Assembly: GCA_016708925.1 (NCBI GenBank)
Contig: JADJET010000007.1
Coordinates: 108,389 to 172,388 of the forward strand
DNA from: Gammaproteobacteria bacterium
GTDB taxonomy: Bacteria > Pseudomonadota > Gammaproteobacteria > Pseudomonadales > Porticoccaceae
DNA length: 64,000 nt
Direction: 5' to 3'
Of the stretch, positions 16,644 through 25,096 are shown one piece after another (position 1 is the first letter of the stretch; each line of letters starts with the position of its first letter). Below the pieces are notes generated by a model. The model worked only from the letters and a program-made list of their open reading frames with translations. It made no database searches and was not told the DNA's origin. The translations under genes and the position numbers were made by a program.

Positions 16644-17687
16644 TCAGGGCTCCTGCCGGGCGAGCGCCTTCAGCGCCGCCACGCCGCGCGTCACCACCCT
16701 GGCATCCGCCGGCAGGCCCAGCACCACGGCGGCGTCGCCGTCGCTGCCAAGGCGCTCGACCGGCTGCGGCCGGAAGCCGCCGTCCACCGCCATGAACACC
16801 AGCTCCTGGCCGCCCTCGCGGCTCACCGCGGCGGCCGGCACGCGGCGGGCATCCGCCGGCGGGGTGTCGAGGATTTCGATTTCGAGAGTCTGGCCGGGCG
16901 CGAGCCCGGCCGCCGGCAGCTCGGCGCGCAGCAGCGCGGCGCGGCTCATGGGATCGAGCACCCCGCCCACGGCGATCACCCGGCCGGCCGGCTCCGCTCC
17001 CGGCAGGCGCACCGCCTGACCGGCGCGCAGGCGCCCGACCAGGGTCGGCGGCAGCTGGGCTTCGGCCCACAGGCGATCGCCGCTCAGCAGCAGCGCGGCG
17101 GCGATGCCGGCCGCGACGGGCTCGCCCAGACGCAGCGCGCCCTCGTGCACCGTGCCCGCGGCCGGTGCCAGCAGCCGGTAGGCGGCCGGCTGGCCGGCGA
17201 CTTCAGAAGTACTGGCGAGCAGCTCCCGGCCGGCGCCGAACTCGGCCTGCACCGCCGCCAGCGCCGCCTGGCTCTGCTGCGCCTGGCGCGCCGGCACGAT
17301 GCCTTCGGCCAGCAGCGCCGCATCGCGCGCCGCCTGCTGGCGCGCCTGGTCGAGCCGCGCCTGGCGGTCGCGCTGGGCGGCGCGGGCGGCCAGATACTCG
17401 GCGCTGTGCAGCTCGACCAGCGCCTGCCCGGCCTGTATCGCCTCGCCCTCCTGCGCCAGCAGGCGCGTCACCACCCCGCCGAAGGGCAGCACCACCGCCT
17501 GCGCGCCGCTGCCGGGCAGGGTGAGCGTGGCCGGAAGGCGCGCTGCCACCAGCACCGCTGCCGGTTCGGCAGGCCGGGTTTCGACGCCGAGCGCGGCGGC
17601 CTGCTCGGGGCTGACGCCGATGTCGGCGGCCAGCGCCGGGCGAATGAGGCCGAACAGGACGGCGAGGGCGAAAACGGAGCGGCGCAT
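16644..17687 (-). CDS. RND periplasmic adaptor (CusB/CzcB family)
   Basis: Membrane-fusion protein of 347 residues linking the RND pump to the outer-membrane duct. It shows a signal peptide (FALAVLFGLIRPALA), a biotinyl-lipoyl half motif (VVTRLLAQEGEAIQAGQALVELHS), an alpha-hairpin (ARAAQRDRQARLDQARQQAARD), the second lipoyl half (YRLLAPAAGTVHEGALRLGEPV) and beta-barrel segments. It lacks the long N-terminal His-rich extension of CzcB. First gene of the efflux operon, separated from the kinase gene by a paired-hairpin repeat. Confidence 0.88.
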   Translation of the reverse strand: MRRSVFALAVLFGLIRPALAADIGVSPEQAAALGVETRPAEPAAVLVAARLPATLTLPGSGAQAVVLPFGGVVTRLLAQEGEAIQAGQALVELHSAEYLAARAAQRDRQARLDQARQQAARDAALLAEGIVPARQAQQSQAALAAVQAEFGAGRELLASTSEVAGQPAAYRLLAPAAGTVHEGALRLGEPVAAGIAAALLLSGDRLWAEAQLPPTLVGRLRAGQAVRLPGAEPAGRVIAVGGVLDPMSRAALLRAELPAAGLAPGQTLEIEILDTPPADARRVPAAAVSREGGQELVFMAVDGGFRPQPVERLGSDGDAAVVLGLPADARVVTRGVAALKALARQEP

Positions 17688-17744
17688 CGCGGTTTCCGGT
17701 GGCGGGACTGGCGCGCAGTGTCCGACCCCAGACTTTGGAAACGC

Positions 17745-17860
17745 TTAACAGGCCGTGGAAAAACGCTTTTCCACGGCCTGTTCGCAGGCCGTCGCGGGCG
17801 TGTACCGCGACGAGCCGGGTTGAAAAAGGGCAGGAAAGCCCTTTTTCAACATCCTGTTAA
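17745..17860. repeat. Paired-hairpin repeat between sensor kinase and efflux operon
   Basis: Two perfect hairpins stand side by side. At 17747-17782 a 16-base stem (aacaggccgtggaaaa with its complement) has a four-base loop. At 17819-17850 a 13-base stem (gttgaaaaagggc with its complement) has a six-base loop. The whole unit is bounded by ttaacagg (17745) and its complement cctgttaa (17853-17860). It looks like a dispersed REP/BIME-type element and could attenuate read-through from the kinase gene. Confidence 0.65.
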
Positions 17861-17875
17861 ACCGGGCAGTGGATG

Positions 17876-19294
17876 TCAGTCCTGCGCCGGATCGGCCCTG
17901 ACGGGCGCAAAGCCACCGAGCGACACCCGCAGGCGGCCGCCATCGAGCGTGAAGGCCAGTTGCAGTCCGAGCGCGGCGGACAGCGCCCGGGCCAGCGCCA
18001 AGCCGAGGCCTGCGTGGGCCTCGTTGCCGCCCTCGTGGCGGTGAAAGAAGCGTTCCGCGAGGTGGCCCAGATCGGCCGGTTCGAGCAGCGGCGCGGCGTT
18101 TTCCAGCCACAGCGCGGGCGGATCACAGGCGCAGTGCGCCCGCAGGCAGTCGCCGCGCGGGGCGTGCTGCACGGCGTTGTCGAACAGGATGGCGAGCAGG
18201 CGTTCGAGCAGCGTCGCATCGGCCAGCACCCAGCAGGGCTCGACCCGCAGTTGCCAGTCGAGGCCGTGCTCGGCGGCCGGCGTCCGGTAGCGCTCGGCCT
18301 GTGTCGCCAGCAGCGCGGCGAGGTCGACCGGCTCCGGCTGCGGCTGCTCGCTGCCCGCCTCGACGCGGGCCAGGTACAGCAGGCCGTCGACGATGCTGGT
18401 CATCTCGGCGAGCGCGGCGTCGAGCTGCGCGAGATTCCCCTCCGCCGCGCCGGGCTGGCGCCGGGCGAGTTCGGCGAGCAGCCGCGCCTCGGCCAGCGGC
18501 GTGCGCAGTTCGTGGGCGAGATCGCGCGAGAAGCGCCGCTCGCGCTCAAGCGCGGCGAGCAGCCGTTCCAGCGTGGCCGCGAGCTTGCCGGCCACGGGCG
18601 CGAGTTCGCTCGGCAGGTCGTCGCCTGCCGGCGGGCGGGCGCTGCCGTCGAGCGGCAGTTCCGCCACCGCGCGGCCGAAGGCGTCGAGCGGCGCCAGCGC
18701 GCGGCGGAGCGACCAGGCGGTGAGCAGCAGCACCAGTAGCAGGGTGCCGCCGGTGCCGGTGAGCAGGATGCGGTGCAGGCGCCGCTCGAGCGCATCCAGC
18801 GCCTCGCGTTCTTCGGCGACCACCACCAGCAGTGCACCGCGCGGGTCCTCGGCCGGCAGCGGTACCACCCGGGCCAGGGCGCGGCCGCGGTGGCCGTCGG
18901 GCAGATCGAGGTCGTAGTAGGCGCCATCCCCGCTCGCCTGCGCCGGGCGCGCCAGATCGCGCCCGTGGCTCGACGCCGAGCGTGCCAGCACCGCGCCGCG
19001 ACCGTCCCACACCTGATAGAAATCGGTGTGCCCCTGGCTGTTGAACTGCGGCAGCAGGGCCTCGATGGGCGGCCGCGGGCCGGCGCCGGGGGCACCCAGA
19101 TAGGCCGTCAGCGCCTGCGCCCGGCCTGCCAGGCCGGTGTCGAAGCGCCGGTACAGTTCGGCGTCGACCAGGTAGTCGATGACCGCGAACAGGCCGCCCA
19201 TGGCCACCGCCACGGTCAGGCCCAGGCGCAGCCCCAATGTGCCGCGCAGCGAATGCCGCCAGCGGCGGCGGCACTCAGCCGAGGACATAGCCAA
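17876..19294 (-). CDS. Sensor histidine kinase for metal efflux
   Basis: A 472-residue membrane kinase. TM1 (about 23-43) and TM2 (about 178-197) flank a periplasmic sensor domain of about 130 residues. HAMP follows, then the dimerisation/phosphoacceptor box RDLAHELRTPL with His261, and a HATPase domain with the N box FDNAVQHAPRG and a GLGLALARAL box. It overlaps the response-regulator stop by about 20 bases, so the pair is co-translated. Position upstream of the RND genes and class (CusS/CzcS-like) point to metal sensing. The metal is unknown. Confidence 0.87.
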   Translation of the reverse strand: MAMSSAECRRRWRHSLRGTLGLRLGLTVAVAMGGLFAVIDYLVDAELYRRFDTGLAGRAQALTAYLGAPGAGPRPPIEALLPQFNSQGHTDFYQVWDGRGAVLARSASSHGRDLARPAQASGDGAYYDLDLPDGHRGRALARVVPLPAEDPRGALLVVVAEEREALDALERRLHRILLTGTGGTLLLVLLLTAWSLRRALAPLDAFGRAVAELPLDGSARPPAGDDLPSELAPVAGKLAATLERLLAALERERRFSRDLAHELRTPLAEARLLAELARRQPGAAEGNLAQLDAALAEMTSIVDGLLYLARVEAGSEQPQPEPVDLAALLATQAERYRTPAAEHGLDWQLRVEPCWVLADATLLERLLAILFDNAVQHAPRGDCLRAHCACDPPALWLENAAPLLEPADLGHLAERFFHRHEGGNEAHAGLGLALARALSAALGLQLAFTLDGGRLRVSLGGFAPVRADPAQD

Positions 19295-19940
19295 AGCCGC
19301 GGCGGTTTTCGATCTGCCCGTCCCAGCCGGCGGCGGCGAGCTTGCCGCGCAGGCCGCTCATCAGTACCTCGATCACCTTGTCGGAGGCGCGCGCATCGGC
19401 GTCATACAGGCGCTCGAACAGCATGGCCCGCGACAGCACCCGGCCACGACCGTGCAGCAGCACTTCGAGCAGCGCGTACTCGCGCGGCGATAGATTGAGC
19501 GGCCGTCCCGCGCAGCGGGCGACACGCCTGACGCTATCGAGTTCGAGATTGCCGGCCGCCAGCTGCGGCGTGGTCTCGCCGTGGTAGCGCCGGCCCAGTG
19601 CCCGCAGGCGGGCGATCAGCTCGTCCAGCGCGAAGGGTTTGACCAGATAGTCGTCAGCGCCGGCGTCCAGCGCCGCCACGCGGTCGGCGAGCTGGTCGCG
19701 GGCCGACAGCACCAGCACGCGGGTGGGTTTGCCGCGGGCTCGCAGGCGTGCTAGTACCTGCAGGCCATCGACCTTCGGCAGGCCCAGGTCGAGCACCAGC
19801 AGCGGGTAGTCATAGGCGTCGAGAAAGGCCAGCGCCGCGGCACCGTCGGCGGCGGCATCGACCGCGAAGCCGGCGTCGGCGAGGCCCGCCTGCAGGCCCT
19901 CGCGCAGGCGCTGCGAATCTTCCACCAGCAGCAGGCGCAT
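19275..19940 (-). CDS. OmpR-family response regulator for metal efflux
   Basis: A 221-residue two-domain regulator: a receiver with phospho-acceptor Asp51 (LLVLDLGLPKVDG), an acidic pair near residue 8, Lys in YLVKPFALDEL, and a winged-helix DNA-binding domain ending NRRGFGYVLG. It is the first gene of the minus-strand block that continues through the kinase to the RND genes, matching CusR/CopR-type control of efflux. The upstream 394 bases (19941-20334) hold no gene; a short hairpin lies at 20196-20224 and no clear metal box was recognised. Confidence 0.9.
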   Translation of the reverse strand: MRLLLVEDSQRLREGLQAGLADAGFAVDAAADGAAALAFLDAYDYPLLVLDLGLPKVDGLQVLARLRARGKPTRVLVLSARDQLADRVAALDAGADDYLVKPFALDELIARLRALGRRYHGETTPQLAAGNLELDSVRRVARCAGRPLNLSPREYALLEVLLHGRGRVLSRAMLFERLYDADARASDKVIEVLMSGLRGKLAAAGWDGQIENRRGFGYVLG

Positions 19941-20195
19941 GGCTCAGCCGGCCGCTGCGGTGGGCCGGCAGTGCAGGGCGCCCGGCGTGGGCGGTTGACG
20001 GGTGGTCATGGCGTTCATTATGGCGCCTGGCGTGCCTGCTGCGTCGCCTGGGCCGGGGCGGGATCTGGGGGATATTGAAAACGGCCGCTCCTGGAGTGCT
20101 TCGGCTCGCTCAGCGTCGCCACTGCTCCAGGGTGCTGGCGAGTATAGACATCGTCGGCGTGGTCCGCGAGGTCATACGGCGCTTTCGATAGCCAC

Positions 20196-20224
20196 AAAAA
20201 GGCCCGCGCCTAGGCGGGCTTTCG
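20196..20224 (-). terminator. Short hairpin with T-run on the minus strand
   Basis: The palindrome gcccgcgcctaggcgggc (20202-20219) is preceded by aaaaa on the plus strand, so on the minus strand it reads as a stem followed by T5. No minus-strand gene is known upstream of it, so it may be a relic or a weak bidirectional signal. Confidence 0.35.
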
Positions 20225-20334
20225 AGGCCAAGAAGGGGATAGGCTACTCCCCTTCAACAAGCTGCTAATGGAAGCCGATCCGAGTCCCGGGTGCCATGCC
20301 GTGCGAGGTCCGGCGTATATACTGTGACGGTTCG

Positions 20335-21990
20335 ATGACACACGCACCGCGCCGCGGTGGCGTCCCGCTTTCCGATCCACAACCGATGCCAGCGATGGGC
20401 CAACCGCCTCCCATTTCCCGTTCGATCTGGTCGCCGCTGGGATACCCGCTGTTCCGGGTGATGTGGCTGGGCATGACCGTGTCCAACATCGGCACCTGGA
20501 TGAACGAGGTCGGCGTCACCTGGCTGATGGCGAGCATGGCGCCCTCCAACCTGATGGTGGCGCTGATCCAGACCGCAACCACGCTGCCGTTCTTTCTGCT
20601 GTCGTATCCCGCCGGTGTCATGGGCGACATCTGCAATCGCCGCACGGTTCTGATCGCGCTGCATGTCTGGCTGCTGATTTCGGCGGTGGCGCTCACCGTC
20701 CTCGCCCGCCTGGAGATGACCACGGAATGGTGGCTGCTGCTGCTCACCTTCTGCCTCGGTGCCGGCAACGCCATGATGCGCCCGTCCTGGAGCGCCAACA
20801 TTCCCACCTTCGTGCCGCGCGCGGAGCTCAGCAACGCCATCACCCTGAATTCGCTGAGCACCAATATCAGCAAGGCGGCAGGCCCGACCATTGGCGGACT
20901 GCTGCTCGTCGCCGCCGGACCCGTGGCCGTGTTCGCGCTCAATGCGGCGAGTTTTGTGTTTGTGCTGGGCACCCTGGTGTTCCGCCATCCGCGCGCTTTC
21001 CATGTGCAGACGCAACTGCCGGCGGAATCCTTCGCCACCGCCCTGCGCGCCGGTTTTCGCTACACCCGCAACGATCCCGAACTGTTCGCCCTGCTGATGC
21101 GCTGCATGGGCAGCTTTCTGTTCATCAGCGTGTTCTGGTCGATGCTGCCGGTGATCGTGCTGCGCGAGCTGGGCGCCGGCCCCCACATCTACGGCCTGCT
21201 GGTAGGCGGCACCGGCATCGGCTCGCTGATCGGCGCCAACCTGCTGCCCCACCTGCTGCGCCGCGCCACGCGCAATCAGGTGTTCGGCGGCGCGACCTTC
21301 GTATTGGGCATGGCGCTGCTCGCGCTGGCCTGGACCCGCAATTACTGGCTGCTGGGAGCGCTGACCCTGGTGATCGGCATCTGCTGGATCATGCTGTTTT
21401 CGTCGATCGTGGTGGCCTCCCAGTCCACCGCGCCCGGCTGGGTGATGGCGCGCGTGCTGGCGCTGGTGATGCTGGTCTACGGCGGCAGCGTCGCGGTGGG
21501 CAGCGCGCTCTGGGGCTATCTGTCGGATGCGTTCAGTGTGCCGGCGAGCATCGTGATCGCGGTGGCGGGACTGCTGGCGTCGCTGCTGCTGGGCAAACGC
21601 TATCCCATTGCCCAGGAAGGCCATCGGGATCTGAGCCAACGACCCGCGGGGCCGCCCCCGGCCCACACCGCGGACCTCGCCCACGCGCGCGGCCCGGTGA
21701 TGGTGACGCTGGATTACCGGATCGATCCGGCGCGACGCGACGCGGTACTGGACCAACTCGCCAGCATGCGCATGATCCGGCAGCGCAGCGGCGCCTATTT
21801 CTGGGAAGTCTTCGACGCCCCCGACCGGCCGGACACCGTGCGAGAAACTTTTCTGGTGGAATCCTGGCTGGAATACCTGCGTCAGCGCGAACGCCTGACC
21901 GGCAACGATCACGCCGCGGAACAACGACTGCTGGAACTCACCGGCGCGCCGCCGCGGGAGCGGCATTTTGTGGCGAGTCGCGGACGCTGA
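20335..21990 (+). CDS. MFS exporter of the MFS_3/EntS type
   Basis: A 551-residue major-facilitator protein with about twelve membrane segments. The loop-2 motif region reads PAGVMGDICNRRTVLI. Segments such as GYPLFRVMWLGMTVSNIGTWM and SWSANIPTFVPRAELSNAITLNS (the start and middle of the permease) are typical of the MFS_3/DUF894 group. The last 80 or so residues (VMVTLDYRIDPARRDAVL, then GAYFWEVFDAPD and FLVESWLEYLRQ) form the soluble ABM-like domain often fused to these exporters. ATG 20335 is used, but a tatact box at 20318-20323 would leave almost no leader, so ATG 20386 or 20395 is also possible. Substrate unknown. Confidence 0.8.
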   Translation: MTHAPRRGGVPLSDPQPMPAMGQPPPISRSIWSPLGYPLFRVMWLGMTVSNIGTWMNEVGVTWLMASMAPSNLMVALIQTATTLPFFLLSYPAGVMGDICNRRTVLIALHVWLLISAVALTVLARLEMTTEWWLLLLTFCLGAGNAMMRPSWSANIPTFVPRAELSNAITLNSLSTNISKAAGPTIGGLLLVAAGPVAVFALNAASFVFVLGTLVFRHPRAFHVQTQLPAESFATALRAGFRYTRNDPELFALLMRCMGSFLFISVFWSMLPVIVLRELGAGPHIYGLLVGGTGIGSLIGANLLPHLLRRATRNQVFGGATFVLGMALLALAWTRNYWLLGALTLVIGICWIMLFSSIVVASQSTAPGWVMARVLALVMLVYGGSVAVGSALWGYLSDAFSVPASIVIAVAGLLASLLLGKRYPIAQEGHRDLSQRPAGPPPAHTADLAHARGPVMVTLDYRIDPARRDAVLDQLASMRMIRQRSGAYFWEVFDAPDRPDTVRETFLVESWLEYLRQRERLTGNDHAAEQRLLELTGAPPRERHFVASRGR

Positions 21991-22047
21991 GGCGCCCGTC
22001 GAACGAACGGCCCGTGGTGTGCCCGTGCCGGGGGCGGGCGATTTCCG

Positions 22048-23511
22048 TCAGGGATTGACGAGATTCAGTAGCGGCTGGGGATAGACGCCGATCGCCAGCG
22101 TCAGCAATACCGCGATCAGTACCATGACAGCACCCGCGGACCAGCGCGCCGCGACCTCTGTACCCGTGGCTACAGGCGCTGCGGAGCCCTCAAGCGGCGC
22201 CGCGTAGAGCGCGCCGATCACGCGCAGGTAGTAGACGAGTCCGATGGCGCTGCCGACCAGCAGACCGCCCACGAGCAGCCACTGGCCGGCGGCGACGCCG
22301 AGCACCAGCACGCTGAATTTCCCGATGAACCCGGCGGTCACGGGAATCCCGGCGAGCGACACCAACATCAGGGTCAGGGCGGCAACCACCCAAGGGCGCT
22401 GCTGGAACAGGCCGCGGTAGTCGCCGAGCAACTCGCGATCCCGCTCCCCGGCGGGGCTGGAGGCGAGCGCAATGGCGCCGAACACGCCCAGGGCGGTGAT
22501 CACATAGGTGAGCAGGTAGACGGCCGCGACGGCGGTTGTATTCGCGCCGGGCGCGACCAGAAGGATCAGCAGAAAGCCGAAATGCGCGATCGAGGAATAG
22601 GCCAGCAGGCGCTTGAGATTGTCCTGGCGCAGCGCCAGCACGCTGCCGACCAGGATCGAGGCCAGCGCCAGCACCACCAGGACATTGACGAACGGCGGTG
22701 AAGCCGTGCCGCCACCGGCGTGGAGCAGACGCAACACGACTGCGAATACGCCGACCTTGACCACGGTGGCGAGATAGGCCGCGACGGGTGCCGGCGCAGC
22801 TTCGTAAACGTCGGGCGTCCACTGGTGGAAGGGCGCGAGCGACAGTTTGAAGGCGAGACCGGCGAGCAGCATGGCGCCACCCGTCAGCGCCAGCGGGGTG
22901 TCGGCGCCCGCGCCGGCCAGTGCCGCGGCAAGCGCGCCCAGGTCGAGCCGGCCGATCTCGGCGTAGATCAACGCGAGCCCGAACAGCAGGGTGGCCGATG
23001 CTCCCGCCGACAGTGCGAGGTACTTCACGCCGCCTTCGAGCGCGCGGCGATCATGGCTGACATAGGCCACGCCGGCCACCATCGGCAGGCTGAGCAGTTC
23101 GATCCCGATGAACAGGGTCGCGGCGTGGCTCGCACCGGCCAGCGTGAGGCCACCGAGGCCGCCCAGCAGAATCAGTAGATAGATCTCCTCGCGGTCACCG
23201 GCATAGCCCGCAAAATAGGCGGGACAAAGGGCCAGCACACCCAACACGGCAGCCAGCACCAGCAGCATGTAAAACCCGGCTTGCGGGTCGATGGTCAACA
23301 GCGGGGTGACCACGACGGGCCCGGTGCCGCCGAGCCAGATGGGCAGCACGCACACCAGGGCCAGCGCGGCGCCCAGCATGGACAGGGCGGCGGTGACGCG
23401 ATGGCAGCGACGCACCGCAATGCCGAGCATGACCACGACGATGGTCGCGGACAGGACAATGATGGGCAACATCGCGCCAAACTGGATCGCACCGAACTGG
23501 ATCGCGTTCAT
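22048..23511 (-). CDS. nuoN: NADH-quinone oxidoreductase subunit N
   Basis: Antiporter-like proton channel subunit of complex I, 487 residues with 14 membrane segments. Conserved lysines and the motif HQWTPDVYEAAPAPV are in place, and YSSIAHFGFLLI marks the antiporter core. The start overlaps the nuoM stop (ATGA, 23508-23511). The first residues contain a tandem repeat (AIQFGAIQFGA), so the true start may be the internal ATG that follows it. Last gene of the nuo operon. Confidence 0.95.
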   Translation of the reverse strand: MNAIQFGAIQFGAMLPIIVLSATIVVVMLGIAVRRCHRVTAALSMLGAALALVCVLPIWLGGTGPVVVTPLLTIDPQAGFYMLLVLAAVLGVLALCPAYFAGYAGDREEIYLLILLGGLGGLTLAGASHAATLFIGIELLSLPMVAGVAYVSHDRRALEGGVKYLALSAGASATLLFGLALIYAEIGRLDLGALAAALAGAGADTPLALTGGAMLLAGLAFKLSLAPFHQWTPDVYEAAPAPVAAYLATVVKVGVFAVVLRLLHAGGGTASPPFVNVLVVLALASILVGSVLALRQDNLKRLLAYSSIAHFGFLLILLVAPGANTTAVAAVYLLTYVITALGVFGAIALASSPAGERDRELLGDYRGLFQQRPWVVAALTLMLVSLAGIPVTAGFIGKFSVLVLGVAAGQWLLVGGLLVGSAIGLVYYLRVIGALYAAPLEGSAAPVATGTEVAARWSAGAVMVLIAVLLTLAIGVYPQPLLNLVNP

Positions 23512-25073
23512 TGCGGCGCTCCCGTGGTAATCACTGCGGTGGTAAGCGCTGCGCCATCCGCGGCATAAAGATGCCGGACCGCCTGCACCGCAGGCCGCGC
23601 GAGCTCGATCACCGGCTGTGGATAGAGCCCGAGTCCCAGCAACAGCAACCCCAGCACCGCGATCAGGCCCAGAGTCGGGGGATCGAGCGCTGTCAGCGTA
23701 CCTACCCGGTGAGGCGCGCCATGGAGTGTTTTCTGGACCATGATCAGCGCATAGGCCACTGCCAGCACCAGCCCCAGTGCGGCGACCACGGTGACCAGGG
23801 GGGCGACGCTGAACGTACCCAGCAGGATCAGGAACTCACCCACAAAGTTGCCGAGACCCGGCAGACCGAGGGAAGCGAGGGCGAAGAACAACAACAGCGG
23901 CGGCAGTGCCGGCATGGTGGCCCACAGGCCGCCCATGGCGCCCAGCTCGCGGGTTTGCAACCGCGCCTGGATTTCGCCGCACAGCATGAACAGCGCGGCG
24001 GCCGAGAGGCCGTGGGCGATCATCTGTACCACCACGCCCTGCAGCGCCTGCTCGGTACCCGCGTAAAGCCCGATGAGCACGAAGCCCATATGGGAAATAC
24101 CGCTGTAGGCGACCAGGCGTTTGAGATCGGTCTGCGCGAACGCCAGCACGGCGCCGTACACCACGCCGAGCACACCCAGCCACATGGCGACGGGCGCCAG
24201 CTCATGGGCAACTTCGGGAAAATACGGAATCCCAAAGCGCAGCAGGCCGTAGGCACCGGTCTTGAGCAGCAGCCCCGCCAGATCCACCGAGCCCGCGGCC
24301 GGCGCGCAGCAGTGGGCGTCCGCCAGCCAGGTGTGGAATGGCACCACCGGCATCTTCACCGCGAAGGCGATCCAAAAACCCAGCATCACCAGCCAGGCGA
24401 CATCGCGGCGCAGCGGTGTATTGAGCAGGTCGTGGTAGTCGAAACTGAGCACCCCGGTGGCCTGCTGATGGAAAAACACCAGCGCCAGAATGGCGAGCAG
24501 CAGCAGCAGTCCCGATGACTGGGTGTAGACCGCGAACTTGAGCGCCGCCGCTTCCCGCCGGCGCCCGCCGGGAGCATCCTGACCCCAGCGCGCGATCAGG
24601 AAGTACATGGGCACCAGCATCATTTCCCAGAAGAAGAAGAACAGGAACATGTCGAGTGCGAGAAACACGCCGATCACGCTGCCCAGATTCCACAGCAGGT
24701 TGAAATAGAACAGGCCAGGCCGGGTACCGGCATCGCGAGCGCCGCAGCACACCGCCACCGCGCCGAGCAGATTGGTGAGCACCACCATCAGCAGCGACAG
24801 GCCGTCGAGGCCCAAGTGAAAGCTGATGCCGAGGCTCGGGATCCAGTCCGCGCGAAACTCGAAGGCCCATTGCGGCAGCACGCCGAGGCTGGCGGTGAAG
24901 CCCGCCCCGGTGAGGCTGTAGTCGCCGTTGCGCCACAGCCACAGCGAAAGCGCCAGCGAACCGAGCATCGCCACCAGCGCGACCCCCTGCGCGCAGGCGC
25001 TCGACCAGCGGCCGCCAAGCCAGGCCAGCAGGGCGCCGAGCAGGGGAATCAGGATCAGCCAGACCAGCACCAT
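23508..25073 (-). CDS. nuoM: NADH-quinone oxidoreductase subunit M
   Basis: Antiporter-like proton-pumping subunit of complex I, 521 residues. Signature segments are FFFFWEMMLVPMYFLI, the core MPVVPFHTWLADAHCCAPAAG and VAYSGISHMGFVLIG. The conserved Glu in WEMM and Lys in VKMPVVPFHTW correspond to the proton-path residues. It starts 23 bases after the nuoL stop and overlaps nuoN. Confidence 0.95.
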   Translation of the reverse strand: MVLVWLILIPLLGALLAWLGGRWSSACAQGVALVAMLGSLALSLWLWRNGDYSLTGAGFTASLGVLPQWAFEFRADWIPSLGISFHLGLDGLSLLMVVLTNLLGAVAVCCGARDAGTRPGLFYFNLLWNLGSVIGVFLALDMFLFFFFWEMMLVPMYFLIARWGQDAPGGRRREAAALKFAVYTQSSGLLLLLAILALVFFHQQATGVLSFDYHDLLNTPLRRDVAWLVMLGFWIAFAVKMPVVPFHTWLADAHCCAPAAGSVDLAGLLLKTGAYGLLRFGIPYFPEVAHELAPVAMWLGVLGVVYGAVLAFAQTDLKRLVAYSGISHMGFVLIGLYAGTEQALQGVVVQMIAHGLSAAALFMLCGEIQARLQTRELGAMGGLWATMPALPPLLLFFALASLGLPGLGNFVGEFLILLGTFSVAPLVTVVAALGLVLAVAYALIMVQKTLHGAPHRVGTLTALDPPTLGLIAVLGLLLLGLGLYPQPVIELARPAVQAVRHLYAADGAALTTAVITTGAPQ

Positions 25074-25096
25074 CGTCGCAATCCTTAATCAGCGGT

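Noticed and set aside
20318..20323. Using tatact as a firm promoter for the MFS gene
   Set aside because: No acceptable -35 at the right distance, and it would leave almost no leader before the first ATG.
20254..21966. Long minus-strand open frame opposite the MFS gene
   Set aside because: His/Gln/Arg-rich text without family features, exactly antisense to a well-conserved transporter. Such shadows are expected in GC-rich DNA.
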